A DNA stretch of 64,000 bases from Jeotgalibaca ciconiae (GTDB taxonomy: Bacteria; Bacillota; Bacilli; Lactobacillales; Aerococcaceae): NCBI RefSeq assembly GCF_003955755.1, contig NZ_CP034465.1:2102001-2166000 (forward strand). Direction: 5' to 3'. Below, in pieces: positions 1-9,299 of the stretch (positions are counted from its first letter, which is position 1; the number at the start of each line of letters is the position of its first letter). The position numbers and the translations under genes were made by a program. A model generated the notes under the pieces. That model made no database searches, was not told the origin of the DNA, and worked only from the letters and a program-made list of their open reading frames with translations.

Positions 1-29
1 AATATAAAAATAAGGAAGGAAGATAAGAT

Positions 30-803
30 ATGTTAGATCTTCATTGTCATATTCTTCCTAATATTGATGATGGGGCAAGGTCATGGGAGGATTCCTTTGC
101 ATTAGCCCGCTTGGCGGTTGACGAGGGGATTACCCATATTTTGGCAACACCGCATCACTTGAACGGAAAATTTGAGAATAAAAAGCAAGATGTAATTGAA
201 TTGACTGAGGAACTGCAACAACGGTTGGACGCAGAAAAGATTCCTTTGGAAGTCTTTCCGTCACAGGAAGTACGCCTGAGTGGTGACATATTGGCTGGTA
301 TTGAGAATGATGAAATTTTGTTTGTGGACGAAACTAACAAGTATCTACTCATAGAATTCCCTACCATGACCATACCTCATTATGCTGAACAGCTCTTCTT
401 CTCTTTGCAACAAAAGGGAATTACTCCTGTTATTGTTCATCCAGAAAGAAATCAAGAAATTATCGAGAATCCAGATCGATTGCTTGAGTTCATTGAACGA
501 GGAGCACTAGCACAACTTACTGCTAGCAGTTATATTGGCGTATTTGGAAAGAAAATTGCTGAACTGAGTTCTCAATTGATAGAAGCAAACTTGGTTCATG
601 TACTAGCTTCTGATGCTCACAATACAAGGGGTAGAGCTTTCAATATGAAAGAAGCGTTCCAAAAATTAGAAAAAGAATTTGGTAAAGAAAAAGTAAGAGA
701 GCTTCAACAGAATGCTAAGGATTTAATCAATGGAGATTATATCCAACCAAATACACCTTCTGAGATAAGAAAGAAAAGAAGAAAAAGATTTGGCTTATTT
801 TAA
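30..803 (+). CDS. cpsB: CpsB/YwqE-type PHP tyrosine-protein phosphatase
   Basis: This 257-residue protein belongs to the PHP-domain, metal-dependent tyrosine phosphatases that dephosphorylate the bacterial tyrosine kinase controlling capsule chain length. Visible metal-ligand motifs are H5-x-H7, the histidine pair near residues 42-43, HPER at 137-140 and SDAHN at 194-198. The length is normal for the family, and a very basic C-terminal tail (KKRRKR) could lie against the membrane. The ATG at 30 follows an AAGGAAGGAAG Shine-Dalgarno. It is the first gene in the window, so the kinase/adaptor genes that normally precede it probably lie just upstream. The stop is 14 bases before the next start, which indicates co-transcription. 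Confidence 0.93.
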   Translation: MLDLHCHILPNIDDGARSWEDSFALARLAVDEGITHILATPHHLNGKFENKKQDVIELTEELQQRLDAEKIPLEVFPSQEVRLSGDILAGIENDEILFVDETNKYLLIEFPTMTIPHYAEQLFFSLQQKGITPVIVHPERNQEIIENPDRLLEFIERGALAQLTASSYIGVFGKKIAELSSQLIEANLVHVLASDAHNTRGRAFNMKEAFQKLEKEFGKEKVRELQQNAKDLINGDYIQPNTPSEIRKKRRKRFGLF

Positions 804-817
804 AAGGAGTTGGGGTT

Positions 818-2644
818 TTGGAAGGAAAGTTATCAAGAAAACAAAAATCATCCATTTTAATGGTTGTTGATTCAATCTTTATCTTAATGTCTGCTTTTTT
901 GGCCCATTATATTGTTCAGCAATACGTTAGACCAGATACAAGTTTTTATTATGTCATGATTGGTGTATGTATTCTATCTTATTTGATACTGGGATTTCGA
1001 CATCATTTATTTACACGGATCGTACGTTATACAAGTGTGTACGAGATTATGAAAGCTACAAAGCTAATGAGCTATTCATTTGCAATATCAGCTTTTATTA
1101 CGATTATTTTTATTAGAAGTGTTAGTTTTCGTTACATCTTTTTAATGTATATGTTTTGTCTGGTATTCATTCCAGGATCTAGGATGATTTGGCGTTTTTT
1201 TCTGGAGAATTTTTATAGTAAGAAAAATGATATTCAAGTAAAAAATAATGATGAGGCTATTCGAACGTTGGTTATTGGTGCTGGTGATGGAGGAAACTTG
1301 TTTATTAGCAACATTCTAAAAGAGCCGGGAGAAGTAGAAATTGTTGGAATCGTAGATGGGGATCCTAATAAAAAACATTCTTATCTCTATGATGTTCCTA
1401 TTTTAGGAACGGAAGAAGATATTCCGGAATTAGTAAAAAAATACAAAATCAATCAAGTAACGATTGCTATTCCATCTATAAAAGGCGAACAGCTGGAAAA
1501 AATACTGGAGTATTGTAATGAAGCTGATGTTCCTGTGAACCAAATGCCTAGTATTGAAGACGTGATGAAAGGGAAACTAAGTGTTAGTCGTTTCCGTGAT
1601 ATTGATGTCGTTGATTTATTAGGGAGAAAAGAAGTTAACTTGGATAAAACAAAGATTGCCTCTGAATTGGAAGGGCAAGTTGTCCTTGTCAGTGGCGCTG
1701 GTGGATCAATTGGTTCTGAAGTTTGTCGACAAGTCGCAAAATTTGAGCCGAAGCAATTAATTTTGTTAGGACACGGCGAGAATTCTATTTATTTGATTGA
1801 TAAGGAACTTCGAAATCTATATGGAAGAACGATTGATATTATTCCGATTATTGCAGATATCCAAGATCGTGATCGTATTTTTAAAATCATGGAACGATTC
1901 AAGCCTGACTATGTATTTCATGCGGCTGCTCATAAGCATGTTCCTTTGATGGAATATAATCCTAGTGAAGCAGTAAAAAATAATGTGTTCGGAAGTTTAA
2001 ATATGGCAGAAGCTTCTTTAGAAGCTGGTGTAAAGAACTTTGTTATGATTTCAACTGATAAAGCAGTTCGTCCAACGAATGTAATGGGCTCAACCAAGCG
2101 TATTGCAGAGATACTGGTCACTTCATTAAACAAAGTAGGAAAGACAAAGTTTGCGGCGGTTCGTTTTGGGAATGTATTAGGTAGTCGGGGGAGCGTTATT
2201 CCGGTATTCCGTGAGCAGATTGAAAATGGTGGCCCCATCACAGTTACCGATTTCCGTATGATTCGTTACTTCATGACAATTCCTGAAGCGAGTCGCTTGG
2301 TTATTCAGGCAGGAGTACTCGCAAATGGTGGAGAGATCTTTATTCTTGATATGGGAGAACCTGTAAAGATAGTTGACTTAGCTAAAAAAATGGTACAGCT
2401 ATCTGGATATGCGGAAGAGGATATTGCCATTATTGAAACAGGTATGCGTCCAGGCGAAAAACTCTATGAAGAGCTACTGGTAGATGGACAGCTATCCGAA
2501 AACCAAGTATTCGAAAAAATCTTTATCGGTAATGGTACCCTATATGAAAAAGATGAGATTTTAGATTTTGTCTATTCATTAAAAGGAATGCCGGATGATA
2601 AATTAAAAGAAAAATTAATCACTTTTGCGAATGAAAATGTATAA
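818..2644 (+). CDS. Membrane nucleoside-diphosphate-sugar 4,6-dehydratase (CapD/EpsC family)
   Basis: A 608-residue membrane-anchored sugar-nucleotide dehydratase/epimerase. Four hydrophobic helices occupy about residues 14-120. A first Rossmann-like domain has GAGDGG at 154-159, and the catalytic SDR domain has GAGGSIG at 293-299. The segment TDKAVRPTNVMGSTKR carries the active-site lysine region and the Met-replaced tyrosine motif typical of CapD/FlaA1-like 4,6-dehydratases. Homologues act on UDP-GlcNAc to make amino-deoxy sugars such as QuiNAc or FucNAc precursors; the exact product cannot be read here. The start is TTG at 818, supported by AAAGGAGT just upstream, overlapping the cpsB stop region. 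A strong terminator follows the gene. Confidence 0.9.
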   Translation: MEGKLSRKQKSSILMVVDSIFILMSAFLAHYIVQQYVRPDTSFYYVMIGVCILSYLILGFRHHLFTRIVRYTSVYEIMKATKLMSYSFAISAFITIIFIRSVSFRYIFLMYMFCLVFIPGSRMIWRFFLENFYSKKNDIQVKNNDEAIRTLVIGAGDGGNLFISNILKEPGEVEIVGIVDGDPNKKHSYLYDVPILGTEEDIPELVKKYKINQVTIAIPSIKGEQLEKILEYCNEADVPVNQMPSIEDVMKGKLSVSRFRDIDVVDLLGRKEVNLDKTKIASELEGQVVLVSGAGGSIGSEVCRQVAKFEPKQLILLGHGENSIYLIDKELRNLYGRTIDIIPIIADIQDRDRIFKIMERFKPDYVFHAAAHKHVPLMEYNPSEAVKNNVFGSLNMAEASLEAGVKNFVMISTDKAVRPTNVMGSTKRIAEILVTSLNKVGKTKFAAVRFGNVLGSRGSVIPVFREQIENGGPITVTDFRMIRYFMTIPEASRLVIQAGVLANGGEIFILDMGEPVKIVDLAKKMVQLSGYAEEDIAIIETGMRPGEKLYEELLVDGQLSENQVFEKIFIGNGTLYEKDEILDFVYSLKGMPDDKLKEKLITFANENV

Positions 2645-2657
2645 TGAATAGTAAGAT

Positions 2658-2690
2658 AAAAAGATATGTAGTTTCTACATATCTTTTTTT
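2658..2690 (+). terminator. Intrinsic terminator after the CapD-like gene
   Basis: A perfect 11-bp stem (AAGATATGTAG / CTACATATCTT) with a TTT loop is followed by a run of T. It separates the first two genes from the epimerase-kinase-nucleotidyltransferase group, although readthrough is possible. Confidence 0.85.
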
Positions 2691-2711
2691 AAAGAGAATG
2701 GAGAGATAATA

Positions 2712-3722
2712 GTGAAAAAAGTACTCGTAACCGGAGCTGCTGGTTTTGTTGGTTCCTATCTAAGCAAACAACTATTAAAAGAAGGTTTTTCAATTGTTGG
2801 AATCGATAATTTAAATGATTATTATGATCCAGCTTTAAAAGATGAACGACTAAAAGAATTATTGCCGCAAGAAAATTTTACTTTTATTAAAGGCGATATT
2901 TCTGATAAAGAGTTTATTATGGATCTCTTTGAAAAGGAAAAGCCAGAGATTGTCGTGAACCTTGCTGCTCAAGCAGGAGTACGCTATTCGATTAAAAATC
3001 CAGATGCCTATATTCAAAGCAACGTGATGGGCTTCTTCAATATCTTAGAAGCTTGTCGTCATAATCCAGTCGATCACTTGATTTATGCTTCTTCCAGTTC
3101 GGTATATGGTTCTAATAAAAAAGTTCCGTTTGAAGAAACGGATTTTGTCGACCATCCCGTTTCACTTTATGCTTCCACAAAAAAATCAAATGAGTTGATG
3201 GCTCATACTTATAGTCATCTATACGATATTCCGGCTACTGGATTACGTTTCTTTACTGTATATGGACCTATGGGAAGACCAGACATGGCTTATTTTGGTT
3301 TTACTGATAAATTCTTTAATAATGAGGCTATTCGTATTTTTAATAACGGTGATTTTGAAAATGATCTATACCGTGACTTTACTTATATTGATGATATCGT
3401 AACAGGAATCGTTAAATTAATTCCAAATGCTCCTGTAAAAGCAGAGGATAAGGTTGCACATGAAGTCTACAACATTGGGAATAACAATCCAGAAAAACTA
3501 ATGGTCTTTATTACAAGTCTTGAAAAAGCCTTAAGCAATTCATTAGGAAGAGAAGTAGCGTTTGAAAAAATCTATGAACCGATTAAAGCAGGTGACGTAC
3601 CAGCTACTTATGCTTCAACGGATAAATTACAAAAAGCAGTTGGTTTTAAACCTGAAACATCCATTCAAGACGGCTTACAGAAGTTCACAGATTGGTACGT
3701 TTCTTATTTCAATAAAAAATAG
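2712..3722 (+). CDS. NAD-dependent epimerase, UDP-glucuronate 4-epimerase type
   Basis: A 336-residue extended SDR epimerase. The NAD-binding TGAAGFVG is at residues 7-14, the SSSVYG strand near 128-133, and the catalytic Y153-x3-K157 pair follows. Sequence features such as NLAAQAGVRYS and YGPMGRPDMAYF are typical of UDP-glucuronate 4-epimerases, which convert UDP-GlcA to UDP-GalA. The start is GTG at 2712, preceded by GGAGAG. It is followed 20 bases later by a galacturonokinase-like GHMP kinase and then a nucleotidyltransferase, so the three genes look like one uronic-acid supply unit. UDP-GlcA itself would come from the ugd gene at 25.4 kb. Another uronate or pentose epimerase activity cannot be excluded. 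Confidence 0.85.
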   Translation: MKKVLVTGAAGFVGSYLSKQLLKEGFSIVGIDNLNDYYDPALKDERLKELLPQENFTFIKGDISDKEFIMDLFEKEKPEIVVNLAAQAGVRYSIKNPDAYIQSNVMGFFNILEACRHNPVDHLIYASSSSVYGSNKKVPFEETDFVDHPVSLYASTKKSNELMAHTYSHLYDIPATGLRFFTVYGPMGRPDMAYFGFTDKFFNNEAIRIFNNGDFENDLYRDFTYIDDIVTGIVKLIPNAPVKAEDKVAHEVYNIGNNNPEKLMVFITSLEKALSNSLGREVAFEKIYEPIKAGDVPATYASTDKLQKAVGFKPETSIQDGLQKFTDWYVSYFNKK

Positions 3723-3742
3723 CATTTAGCGGAGGTAAGTTC

Positions 3743-4939
3743 TTGGAAGAATTAGTAGAATACTTTAAGGAAAAATATTCAGATACCGATATTCGGGCTG
3801 TTCGATCACCATTACGTATTTGTCCTTTGGGTGCTCATTCGGATCACCAAGGCGGCCGCGTCACAGGAATGACCCTGAACGCAAGTGTGGATATGGTTTA
3901 TTCACCAACCGAAGATGGATATGTAAGGGTAGAGAGTATGGATTTTCCTGATAAGGAGTTATTTCATATCAATCACGAGTCCGAATATATTCCAGGCTTT
4001 TGGGGGAATTATATTCGCGGTGCAGTGATGTCGTTACAACAAGACTATGTACTGAAAAAAGGTTTGAATGCAATCGTTAGTGGAAAATTACCGATTGGGG
4101 GCTTAAGCTCATCGGCAGCTGTCACAACTGCTTATTTGATGGCGTTGTGTGATGTGAACGATATTGAAGTTTCAAAACTCGATTTAATCCAATATAGTCA
4201 TTGGGTAGAAACAAAGTTCATTGGTTTAAAGAATGGTATTTTGGACCAATCCGCAAATATCTTGAGTATGGATAACCAATTAATGGTAATGGACTGTAAA
4301 ACAAATAAATATGACATGGTACAAAAAGGCAAAGAAATGCCTGAATTTGAAGTAGTAGTGGTTTATTCAGGCATTTCAAAAGACTTAATCTCAACCGACT
4401 TCAATAACCGTGTTGATGAAATTCGTGTAGCTGGCTGGTTATTACAGGATTTGGGCAATTTAGACAGAACTTCCTTACAAGGTGTTCAGTTGCGAGATAT
4501 TCCTGTAGAAGTTTATGAAGAATATAAGGAAGAGCTACCAGAACGCTTTAGAAAACGTGCAGCCCATTTCTTTACCGAACAAGCTCGTGTTCAAGAAGGG
4601 GAAAAAGTATGGGCAGAAGGCGACATAGAGACGTTTGGTCGCTTAATGTTTGAATCAGGCGAAAGTTCATTTTACCAATATGAATCAGGTATTCCAGAAA
4701 TGAAATCAATCTATTATATTCTTCGCGAATGTAAAGGCGTGTATGGTGCTCGTCCAAGTGGGGCAGGCTACCGTGGAGCAGTGATTGGTTTGATTGATCC
4801 TGCTTATAAAGAGGAAATCAAAGCAAAAATTGATGAGATTTATCCAGTACGTCATCCAGAATACAAAGACTCCTATGCTGTAAATTTCTGTAAAACAGCA
4901 GATGGCGCAAATATAGTAAAAGATTTGGTGGTGGATTAA
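3743..4939 (+). CDS. GHMP sugar-1-kinase, galactokinase/galacturonokinase-like
   Basis: A 398-residue GHMP-family kinase that should phosphorylate a sugar at C1. The galactokinase signature is modified: RICPLGAHSDHQGG lies at about residues 25-38, where ordinary galactokinases have GEH-x-DY. The phosphate-binding loop GLSSSAA is at 120-126 and a late glycine-rich RPSGAGYRGA motif is present. The ICPLGAH-x-DHQGG form recalls plant galacturonokinases rather than GalK, which fits the neighbouring UDP-GlcA epimerase; this is inference from a remembered motif. The start is TTG at 3743 after GCGGAGG. The stop codon abuts the ATG of the next gene, implying tight translational coupling with the nucleotidyltransferase. 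Confidence 0.8.
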   Translation: MEELVEYFKEKYSDTDIRAVRSPLRICPLGAHSDHQGGRVTGMTLNASVDMVYSPTEDGYVRVESMDFPDKELFHINHESEYIPGFWGNYIRGAVMSLQQDYVLKKGLNAIVSGKLPIGGLSSSAAVTTAYLMALCDVNDIEVSKLDLIQYSHWVETKFIGLKNGILDQSANILSMDNQLMVMDCKTNKYDMVQKGKEMPEFEVVVVYSGISKDLISTDFNNRVDEIRVAGWLLQDLGNLDRTSLQGVQLRDIPVEVYEEYKEELPERFRKRAAHFFTEQARVQEGEKVWAEGDIETFGRLMFESGESSFYQYESGIPEMKSIYYILRECKGVYGARPSGAGYRGAVIGLIDPAYKEEIKAKIDEIYPVRHPEYKDSYAVNFCKTADGANIVKDLVVD

Positions 4940-5677
4940 ATGAAATGTATTATTTTAGCAGCAGGATACGCGACACGTTTGTATCCACTAACTGAAAACC
5001 AACCAAAACCATTGTTAGAAGTAGCCGGCAAGAGCATCTTAGATTATGCAATGGAAAAAATTGAACGTGTGGCTGAAATTGACGAAGTAATTATTGTAAC
5101 AAACAATAAATTTGCGAATCATTTTGAAGAGTGGAAAACAAGTTCCTTTTACACAAAAGATATTACAGTTGTCAATGATGGTACGCTTACCAATGATACT
5201 CGCCTTGGTGCAATAGGTGACATTCAATATGTCATCGAACAGCTAAATGTGCAAGATGATCTGATGGTGATTGCCGGAGATAATTTGTTTGATTTTGAGT
5301 TGAGTGATTTTGCGAAATTTTTCTATCAAAAAGAGACAGATTGCATTACTACTTACCATGAAGAAGATTATGCACAATTACAACGAGCTGGTGTAATTGA
5401 AATTGATAAAGAAAGCCGTATATTATCATTTGAGGAAAAACCTGAGAAACCTCGCTCATCTTATTGTGTACCTGCTTTTTACTTATATAAAAAAGAAACA
5501 CTTCCTTCTTTCAACGAATATTTATTAGAAGGAAACAATCCAGATGCGCCAGGTCATTTTGTTCCTTATTTAATTCAAGAGAAAGCTGTTCATGCTTTCC
5601 AGTTTGAAGGGAAACGTTATGATATTGGAACACTAGAGAGTTATGAACGGGTTCAAGAAGTATTTAATAATAAATAG
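4940..5677 (+). CDS. Sugar-1-phosphate nucleotidyltransferase
   Basis: A 245-residue nucleotidyltransferase with the N-terminal signature ILAAGYATRLYPLT followed by QPKPLLEVAGK, which binds NTP and sugar phosphate. A central VIAGDNLFDFEL supplies the metal-binding aspartate, and FEEKPEKP plus DIGTLESY are typical of short RmlA-like/choline-phosphate-like enzymes. The ATG follows the kinase stop with no gap, so kinase and pyrophosphorylase most likely act in sequence to activate one free sugar. Substrate specificity is not determinable; galacturonate-1-phosphate is the guess that fits the neighbours. The gene is followed by an IS66 remnant and has no clear strong terminator. Confidence 0.85.
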   Translation: MKCIILAAGYATRLYPLTENQPKPLLEVAGKSILDYAMEKIERVAEIDEVIIVTNNKFANHFEEWKTSSFYTKDITVVNDGTLTNDTRLGAIGDIQYVIEQLNVQDDLMVIAGDNLFDFELSDFAKFFYQKETDCITTYHEEDYAQLQRAGVIEIDKESRILSFEEKPEKPRSSYCVPAFYLYKKETLPSFNEYLLEGNNPDAPGHFVPYLIQEKAVHAFQFEGKRYDIGTLESYERVQEVFNNK

Positions 5678-5849
5678 TTTTATATGGGGGCTGGGAAAAA
5701 AACTAGCCTTAAATAAAAAATCACGATGAAATAATCAAATTTCTGATGGTTTCATTGCAATCTTTTCTGTAAGCGATAAATAGCTGGGTACCTGTGAGCC
5801 CTAGCGGTTTCCTGTTAAACTTGAGATATCTTAAATTTAACAGGAGGTT

Positions 5850-6150
5850 TTTAAATTGGAAAAGAATGGGCTGTCCATCGTTCCTGTCAAATTGTAGGAG
5901 GAACAAAGAAATCGTCGAATGATGGAGAAGTCCTTACCACAGAAATTAGTTGCACGTTTTAAAAAAAGTCAGACAGAGCTGCTTATATATGTGGGGATTA
6001 AACCATCGACGTTGAAAATACTTTTCAGAGAGATGCCGATTAATGAAGCTTGTTAACTTTACCCAAGTAGAGAATGTTTTCATTGTGTGCGGGAAGACCG
6101 ATATGCGTCGCTAAATTGATGGATTAGTCGTAACAATCGCCTTCTAGGTA
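5850..6150 (+). pseudogene. IS66 tnpA and tnpB remnants
   Basis: The first part reads as a broken TnpA-like stretch (LVARFKKSQTELLIYVGIKP). From 6055 a TnpB-like stretch reads VENVFIVCGKTDMRR, then a stop codon at 6112, then IDGLVVTI. The motif CGKTDMRR-x-IDGL is the hallmark of IS66 TnpB. Premature stops and shifted frames show that it is dead. Confidence 0.75.
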
Positions 6151-6164
6151 TAACGATAATCGCT

Positions 6165-6716
6165 TGTCTAGCGCATATTCGACGAAAATTCTATGATGCT
6201 CGTCCAAAGAACTATTCCAGTAAGTGTGTGACCCATAAGGAAGTCACGCTGTGTAACGTGTTGCTTGCGTTGGACAAGTCGCTCAAAGACTTATCCGTTA
6301 TTGTTCGTTATGAAAAACGTCTGGAAATAGCGAAGCCGAAGCTTGAGGAATTCTTTGAGTGGTGTGGGTCATTGACTGAACATGGAAAGCTTGGGACAGC
6401 AATCACTTATGCGCTGAATCAAAAAGACAGCACGATGAATTTCCTGAGTGACAGTCGTCTACTGCTTTCCAATAATATAGCTGAACATGGAATCAAGTCT
6501 CTTGTCGTGGGAAGGAAGAACTGGCTCTTCTTCCAATCGTTTGATGGTGCACATGCCGTTGCGTCTATTTTAGGCCTCCTTGAAACAGCTAAAATCAACG
6601 GATTACACTCACGAAAATATCTTGATTACCTACTAACTCATTTACCAAACCGACAAAATACACCTTTGGAGGCTTATTTATCATGGTCTCCAAAGGTTCA
6701 ACTAGAAAGTCGCTAA
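6165..6716 (+). pseudogene. IS66 tnpC transposase, C-terminal fragment
   Basis: The open frame begins inside the gene at CLAHIRRKFYDARPK and runs through SNNIAEHGIKSLVVGRKNWL and LLETAKINGL to the stop. These are the conserved C-terminal blocks of IS66 TnpC, including the final part of the DDE domain. The N-terminal two thirds (zinc finger and first catalytic aspartates) are missing. An apparent GTG start at 6228 is only the first start-like codon in the fragment. No function is expected. Confidence 0.85.
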
Positions 6717-6799
6717 AACACACATACTATTCTTTGGACATCTTTCAGTATAAAGGTGTCCGTTTTTTTGTTGTAGGTACTCAACTATTCATCGCTTAC

Positions 6800-7149
6800 T
6801 TACTTTTGATCTTCATATATTTTACAATACCATTTCTTGTTCTGTTTGTCGTATATTATGTAAAAAAACTCTTCTGTTTGGATAGATGTTGTAGCAAAGA
6901 AAGTTTTTAATCGATTTCGCCTATTTCAAAGGCTGTTTTATCATAAAATTCGCTATGAACATAATGCTAAATATGTTACAATATTTAAAGTTTGTATGGG
7001 TAAACTAATGTTTTAATCTCCATAAACTTGTACACGTTATTTAAAAACTAGATAGAAGTCAGGATATAATGAGTCACAGTGAATTCCTTCCTGTAACAAT
7101 AGGAGATTATTATTTACGTTTAATATGATAATGCGAATTGAGGGAAAAA
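6800..7149 (+). promoter_or_regulatory. Gap between IS66 relic and glycosyltransferase operon, with a candidate promoter
   Basis: This 350-bp AT-rich stretch has no convincing gene. A consensus TATAAT lies at 7065-7070, about 80 bp before the glycosyltransferase start, with no good -35 box. A second weaker TACAAT is at 6977-6982. The first 100 bp could encode a hydrophobic helix continuing from the IS end, but it has no start or homology that I recognise. Confidence 0.45.
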
Positions 7150-8304
7150 ATGAAGAATGTATTTATTATAGGGTCAAAGGGAATCCCTTCAAATTATGGC
7201 GGGTTTGAAACATTTGTAGAGAAATTAACAGAGTATAATAGTATAGAGGAAACACAAATTAAGTATCATATATCCTGTTTATCGGATAACAAAGAAGAAT
7301 TTGAGCATAATAGTGCTCGCTGCTTCAATGTAAATGTACCAAATCTTGGACCTGCAAAAGCTGTATATTATGATATTGCCGCGTTAAAAAAAGTAATAGC
7401 GTATATAAAAACAAACGAGATTAAAGATGCGACTGTTTATATCTTGGCCTGTCGCATTGGGCCTTTTATGGGACACTATAAAAAACAGTTGAAAAAGTAT
7501 GGTGCAGAGCTCTTCATAAATCCTGACGGACACGAGTGGAAGCGAGCAAAGTGGAACTGGCTTATTCGTAAATACTGGAAAATATCGGAGCAATTGATGG
7601 TAAAACATGCTGATTTATTGGTATGTGATTCTTTAAATATTGAGAAGTATATTAGAGAAGACTATAAGCAGTATCAGCCACAAACAACTTATATTGCCTA
7701 TGGTGCCGATAATAGCAACTCAAGCTTATTAGATAACAATCAAACATTGGCCGATTGGCTAAATAAGCATCAAGTAAAATTTAATGATTACTATTTAATC
7801 GTGGGTCGATTTGTTCCAGAGAATAACTATGAAGCTATGATTAAAGAATTTATGAAATCTGATACAAAAAAAGATCTTGTTATTATTACAAATGTTGAAA
7901 AAAATAAATTCTACCAAGATTTATTAGTAGAAACAAACTTTTTGGATGACAAACGGATTAAATTTGTAGGAACTGTTTATGACCAAGAGCTGTTGAAAAA
8001 AATTAGAGAAGAGGCCTATGGTTACCTGCACGGTCATGAAGTGGGGGGAACTAACCCTTCTTTATTAGAAGCTTTAGCTTTTACAAAATTAAACTTGTTA
8101 TTAGATGTTGGATTCAATTCAGAAGTTGGTCAAACTGCCGCATTGTATTGGAAAAAAGATGATTTGCATGAGCTGATCAACCAAGCTGAAATATTGACCG
8201 GAGATGAAATTCAGATGTTTGACAAAGAATCAACTGAAATCATTCGAACAAGCTATTCTTGGACTAAAATCTCAAATGAATATACAAGCTTGTTTAAGCA
8301 GTAA
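7150..8304 (+). CDS. Glycosyltransferase, DUF1972/rhamnosyltransferase type (GT4-like)
   Basis: A GT-B glycosyltransferase of about 384 residues. The N terminus FIIGSKGIPSNYGGFETFVE is the DUF1972 signature seen in capsular beta-1,4-rhamnosyltransferases of the Cps2T type. A C-terminal E-x7-E motif (EVGGTNPSLLEALA) binds the nucleotide sugar. I place the start at ATG 7150 because GAGGG lies 5 bases before it; the upstream TTG at 7138 overlaps that ribosome site. It is cytoplasmic and peripheral to the membrane, extending the lipid-linked repeat unit. With rmlACBD nearby, dTDP-rhamnose is a plausible donor. Confidence 0.85.
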   Translation: MKNVFIIGSKGIPSNYGGFETFVEKLTEYNSIEETQIKYHISCLSDNKEEFEHNSARCFNVNVPNLGPAKAVYYDIAALKKVIAYIKTNEIKDATVYILACRIGPFMGHYKKQLKKYGAELFINPDGHEWKRAKWNWLIRKYWKISEQLMVKHADLLVCDSLNIEKYIREDYKQYQPQTTYIAYGADNSNSSLLDNNQTLADWLNKHQVKFNDYYLIVGRFVPENNYEAMIKEFMKSDTKKDLVIITNVEKNKFYQDLLVETNFLDDKRIKFVGTVYDQELLKKIREEAYGYLHGHEVGGTNPSLLEALAFTKLNLLLDVGFNSEVGQTAALYWKKDDLHELINQAEILTGDEIQMFDKESTEIIRTSYSWTKISNEYTSLFKQ

Positions 8305-8340
8305 TATTGCTAAAAGAAATCAGTCAGATTGGAGAAAAAG

Positions 8341-9258
8341 ATGGTTAATAATAGAATGGTAGTTAATGTTGTGACTCCTTTTTATGACGGGAATAAATAT
8401 TTAGATGATTACGCTCATTCTATGTCTAAAGCAATTGAAAATGCAACTCAAATGAATAAAAATATTAGCTTCATCATTACAATTGTAAATGATTCTCCTC
8501 ATATTGAGATTGATCAGACTGCGCTACAAGGATTAGAAAAAAATACTTGTCAGTTATCAATCATTACAAATGAAAAAAATAGTGGCATTCACCAATCGCG
8601 CGTAAATGGGATTCAATCGTGTGAGTCAGACTACACTGTCATGTTGGATCAAGATGACTTAATTGGCGAACGGTTCTTTACTAATATTACAAAAATGAAA
8701 GATACATCAGATGTGTTGTTAATGAATGGATTCTATGAGACAGCGATTGCAAAAGAACCTATCTATAATAATGACCTAACAATGAAATTATCTTCAACTG
8801 AAACGATTCTATTATACACTCGTAATTTGATTGTCTCGCCTGGTCAAACAATTATTAGAACGAAGGTAATCCCTTCGAAATGGTTTAAACATATTTGTAC
8901 AATCAATGGTGCAGATGATTACATGCTGTGGTTGTTACTTTTTAGCAACGGTTCAAGGTTCCAGTATCTGAACGATATGCAATATACCCATCGCTATACA
9001 TCAATGAATCTAAGTATTAATGAAGAGAAAATGAATGAATCATCTGATGAAATAGTAGAATTATTACAAGCTTCAGGTTATCCAATCTCTAAAATCAACC
9101 TTATTAACAAAAGAAGACAGTGGAAGAGAGGATTTAAACAGGCGAATCCCTTTTCTAAAATGGCTAAGGTCTTGGCACATCCTAAAATCTTCCTATACAA
9201 CTTCATTTACATGATATTTTGGAAAGGCTACAAGTTTAAAGAAAATGATTTTAATTAG
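8341..9258 (+). CDS. Family 2 glycosyltransferase
   Basis: A GT-A fold glycosyltransferase of 305 residues. The N-terminal strand VVNVVTPFYDGNKYLDDY starts the nucleotide-binding domain, and MLDQDDLIGERFF contains the DxD-like metal motif. A basic C-terminal region with a short hydrophobic segment (FLYNFIYMIFWKGY) suggests membrane contact. The ATG at 8341 is chosen because GGAG at 8331-8334 is well spaced from it; the upstream TTG at 8329 overlaps that site. It sits in a tight operon with the preceding glycosyltransferase and the following polymerase. Donor and acceptor are unknown. Confidence 0.85.
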   Translation: MVNNRMVVNVVTPFYDGNKYLDDYAHSMSKAIENATQMNKNISFIITIVNDSPHIEIDQTALQGLEKNTCQLSIITNEKNSGIHQSRVNGIQSCESDYTVMLDQDDLIGERFFTNITKMKDTSDVLLMNGFYETAIAKEPIYNNDLTMKLSSTETILLYTRNLIVSPGQTIIRTKVIPSKWFKHICTINGADDYMLWLLLFSNGSRFQYLNDMQYTHRYTSMNLSINEEKMNESSDEIVELLQASGYPISKINLINKRRQWKRGFKQANPFSKMAKVLAHPKIFLYNFIYMIFWKGYKFKENDFN

Positions 9259-9299
9259 AGTTAAGGTTATTAAAGAATCAAACCGAAGGGATGGGTAAC

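Larger units (their letters stand above)
5769..6799 (+). mobile_element. Internally deleted IS66-family element
   Basis: Both ends carry the IS66-type inverted repeat starting GTAAGCG. The left end is GTAAGCGATAAATAGCTGGG, and the right end read in reverse is GTAAGCGATGAATAGTTGAG, with 3 mismatches in about 25 bp. Only 1,031 bp remain, against roughly 2.5 kb for complete IS66 elements. Inside are decayed tnpA/tnpB pieces joined directly to the last third of tnpC. The 8 bases outside the two ends (TCTTTTCT and TTACTTTT) do not match, so no target duplication survives. It cannot transpose alone. Confidence 0.87.

Noticed and set aside
5689..5708. Possible terminator after the nucleotidyltransferase gene.
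   Set aside because: Only a 4-bp stem (GGCT/AGCC) around an A run, with no T tract; too weak to call.
6683..6910. 75-codon ORF with a hydrophobic segment after the IS66 relic.
   Set aside because: It begins inside the relic transposase and lacks a ribosome site; the hydrophobic stretch is explained by T-rich sequence.
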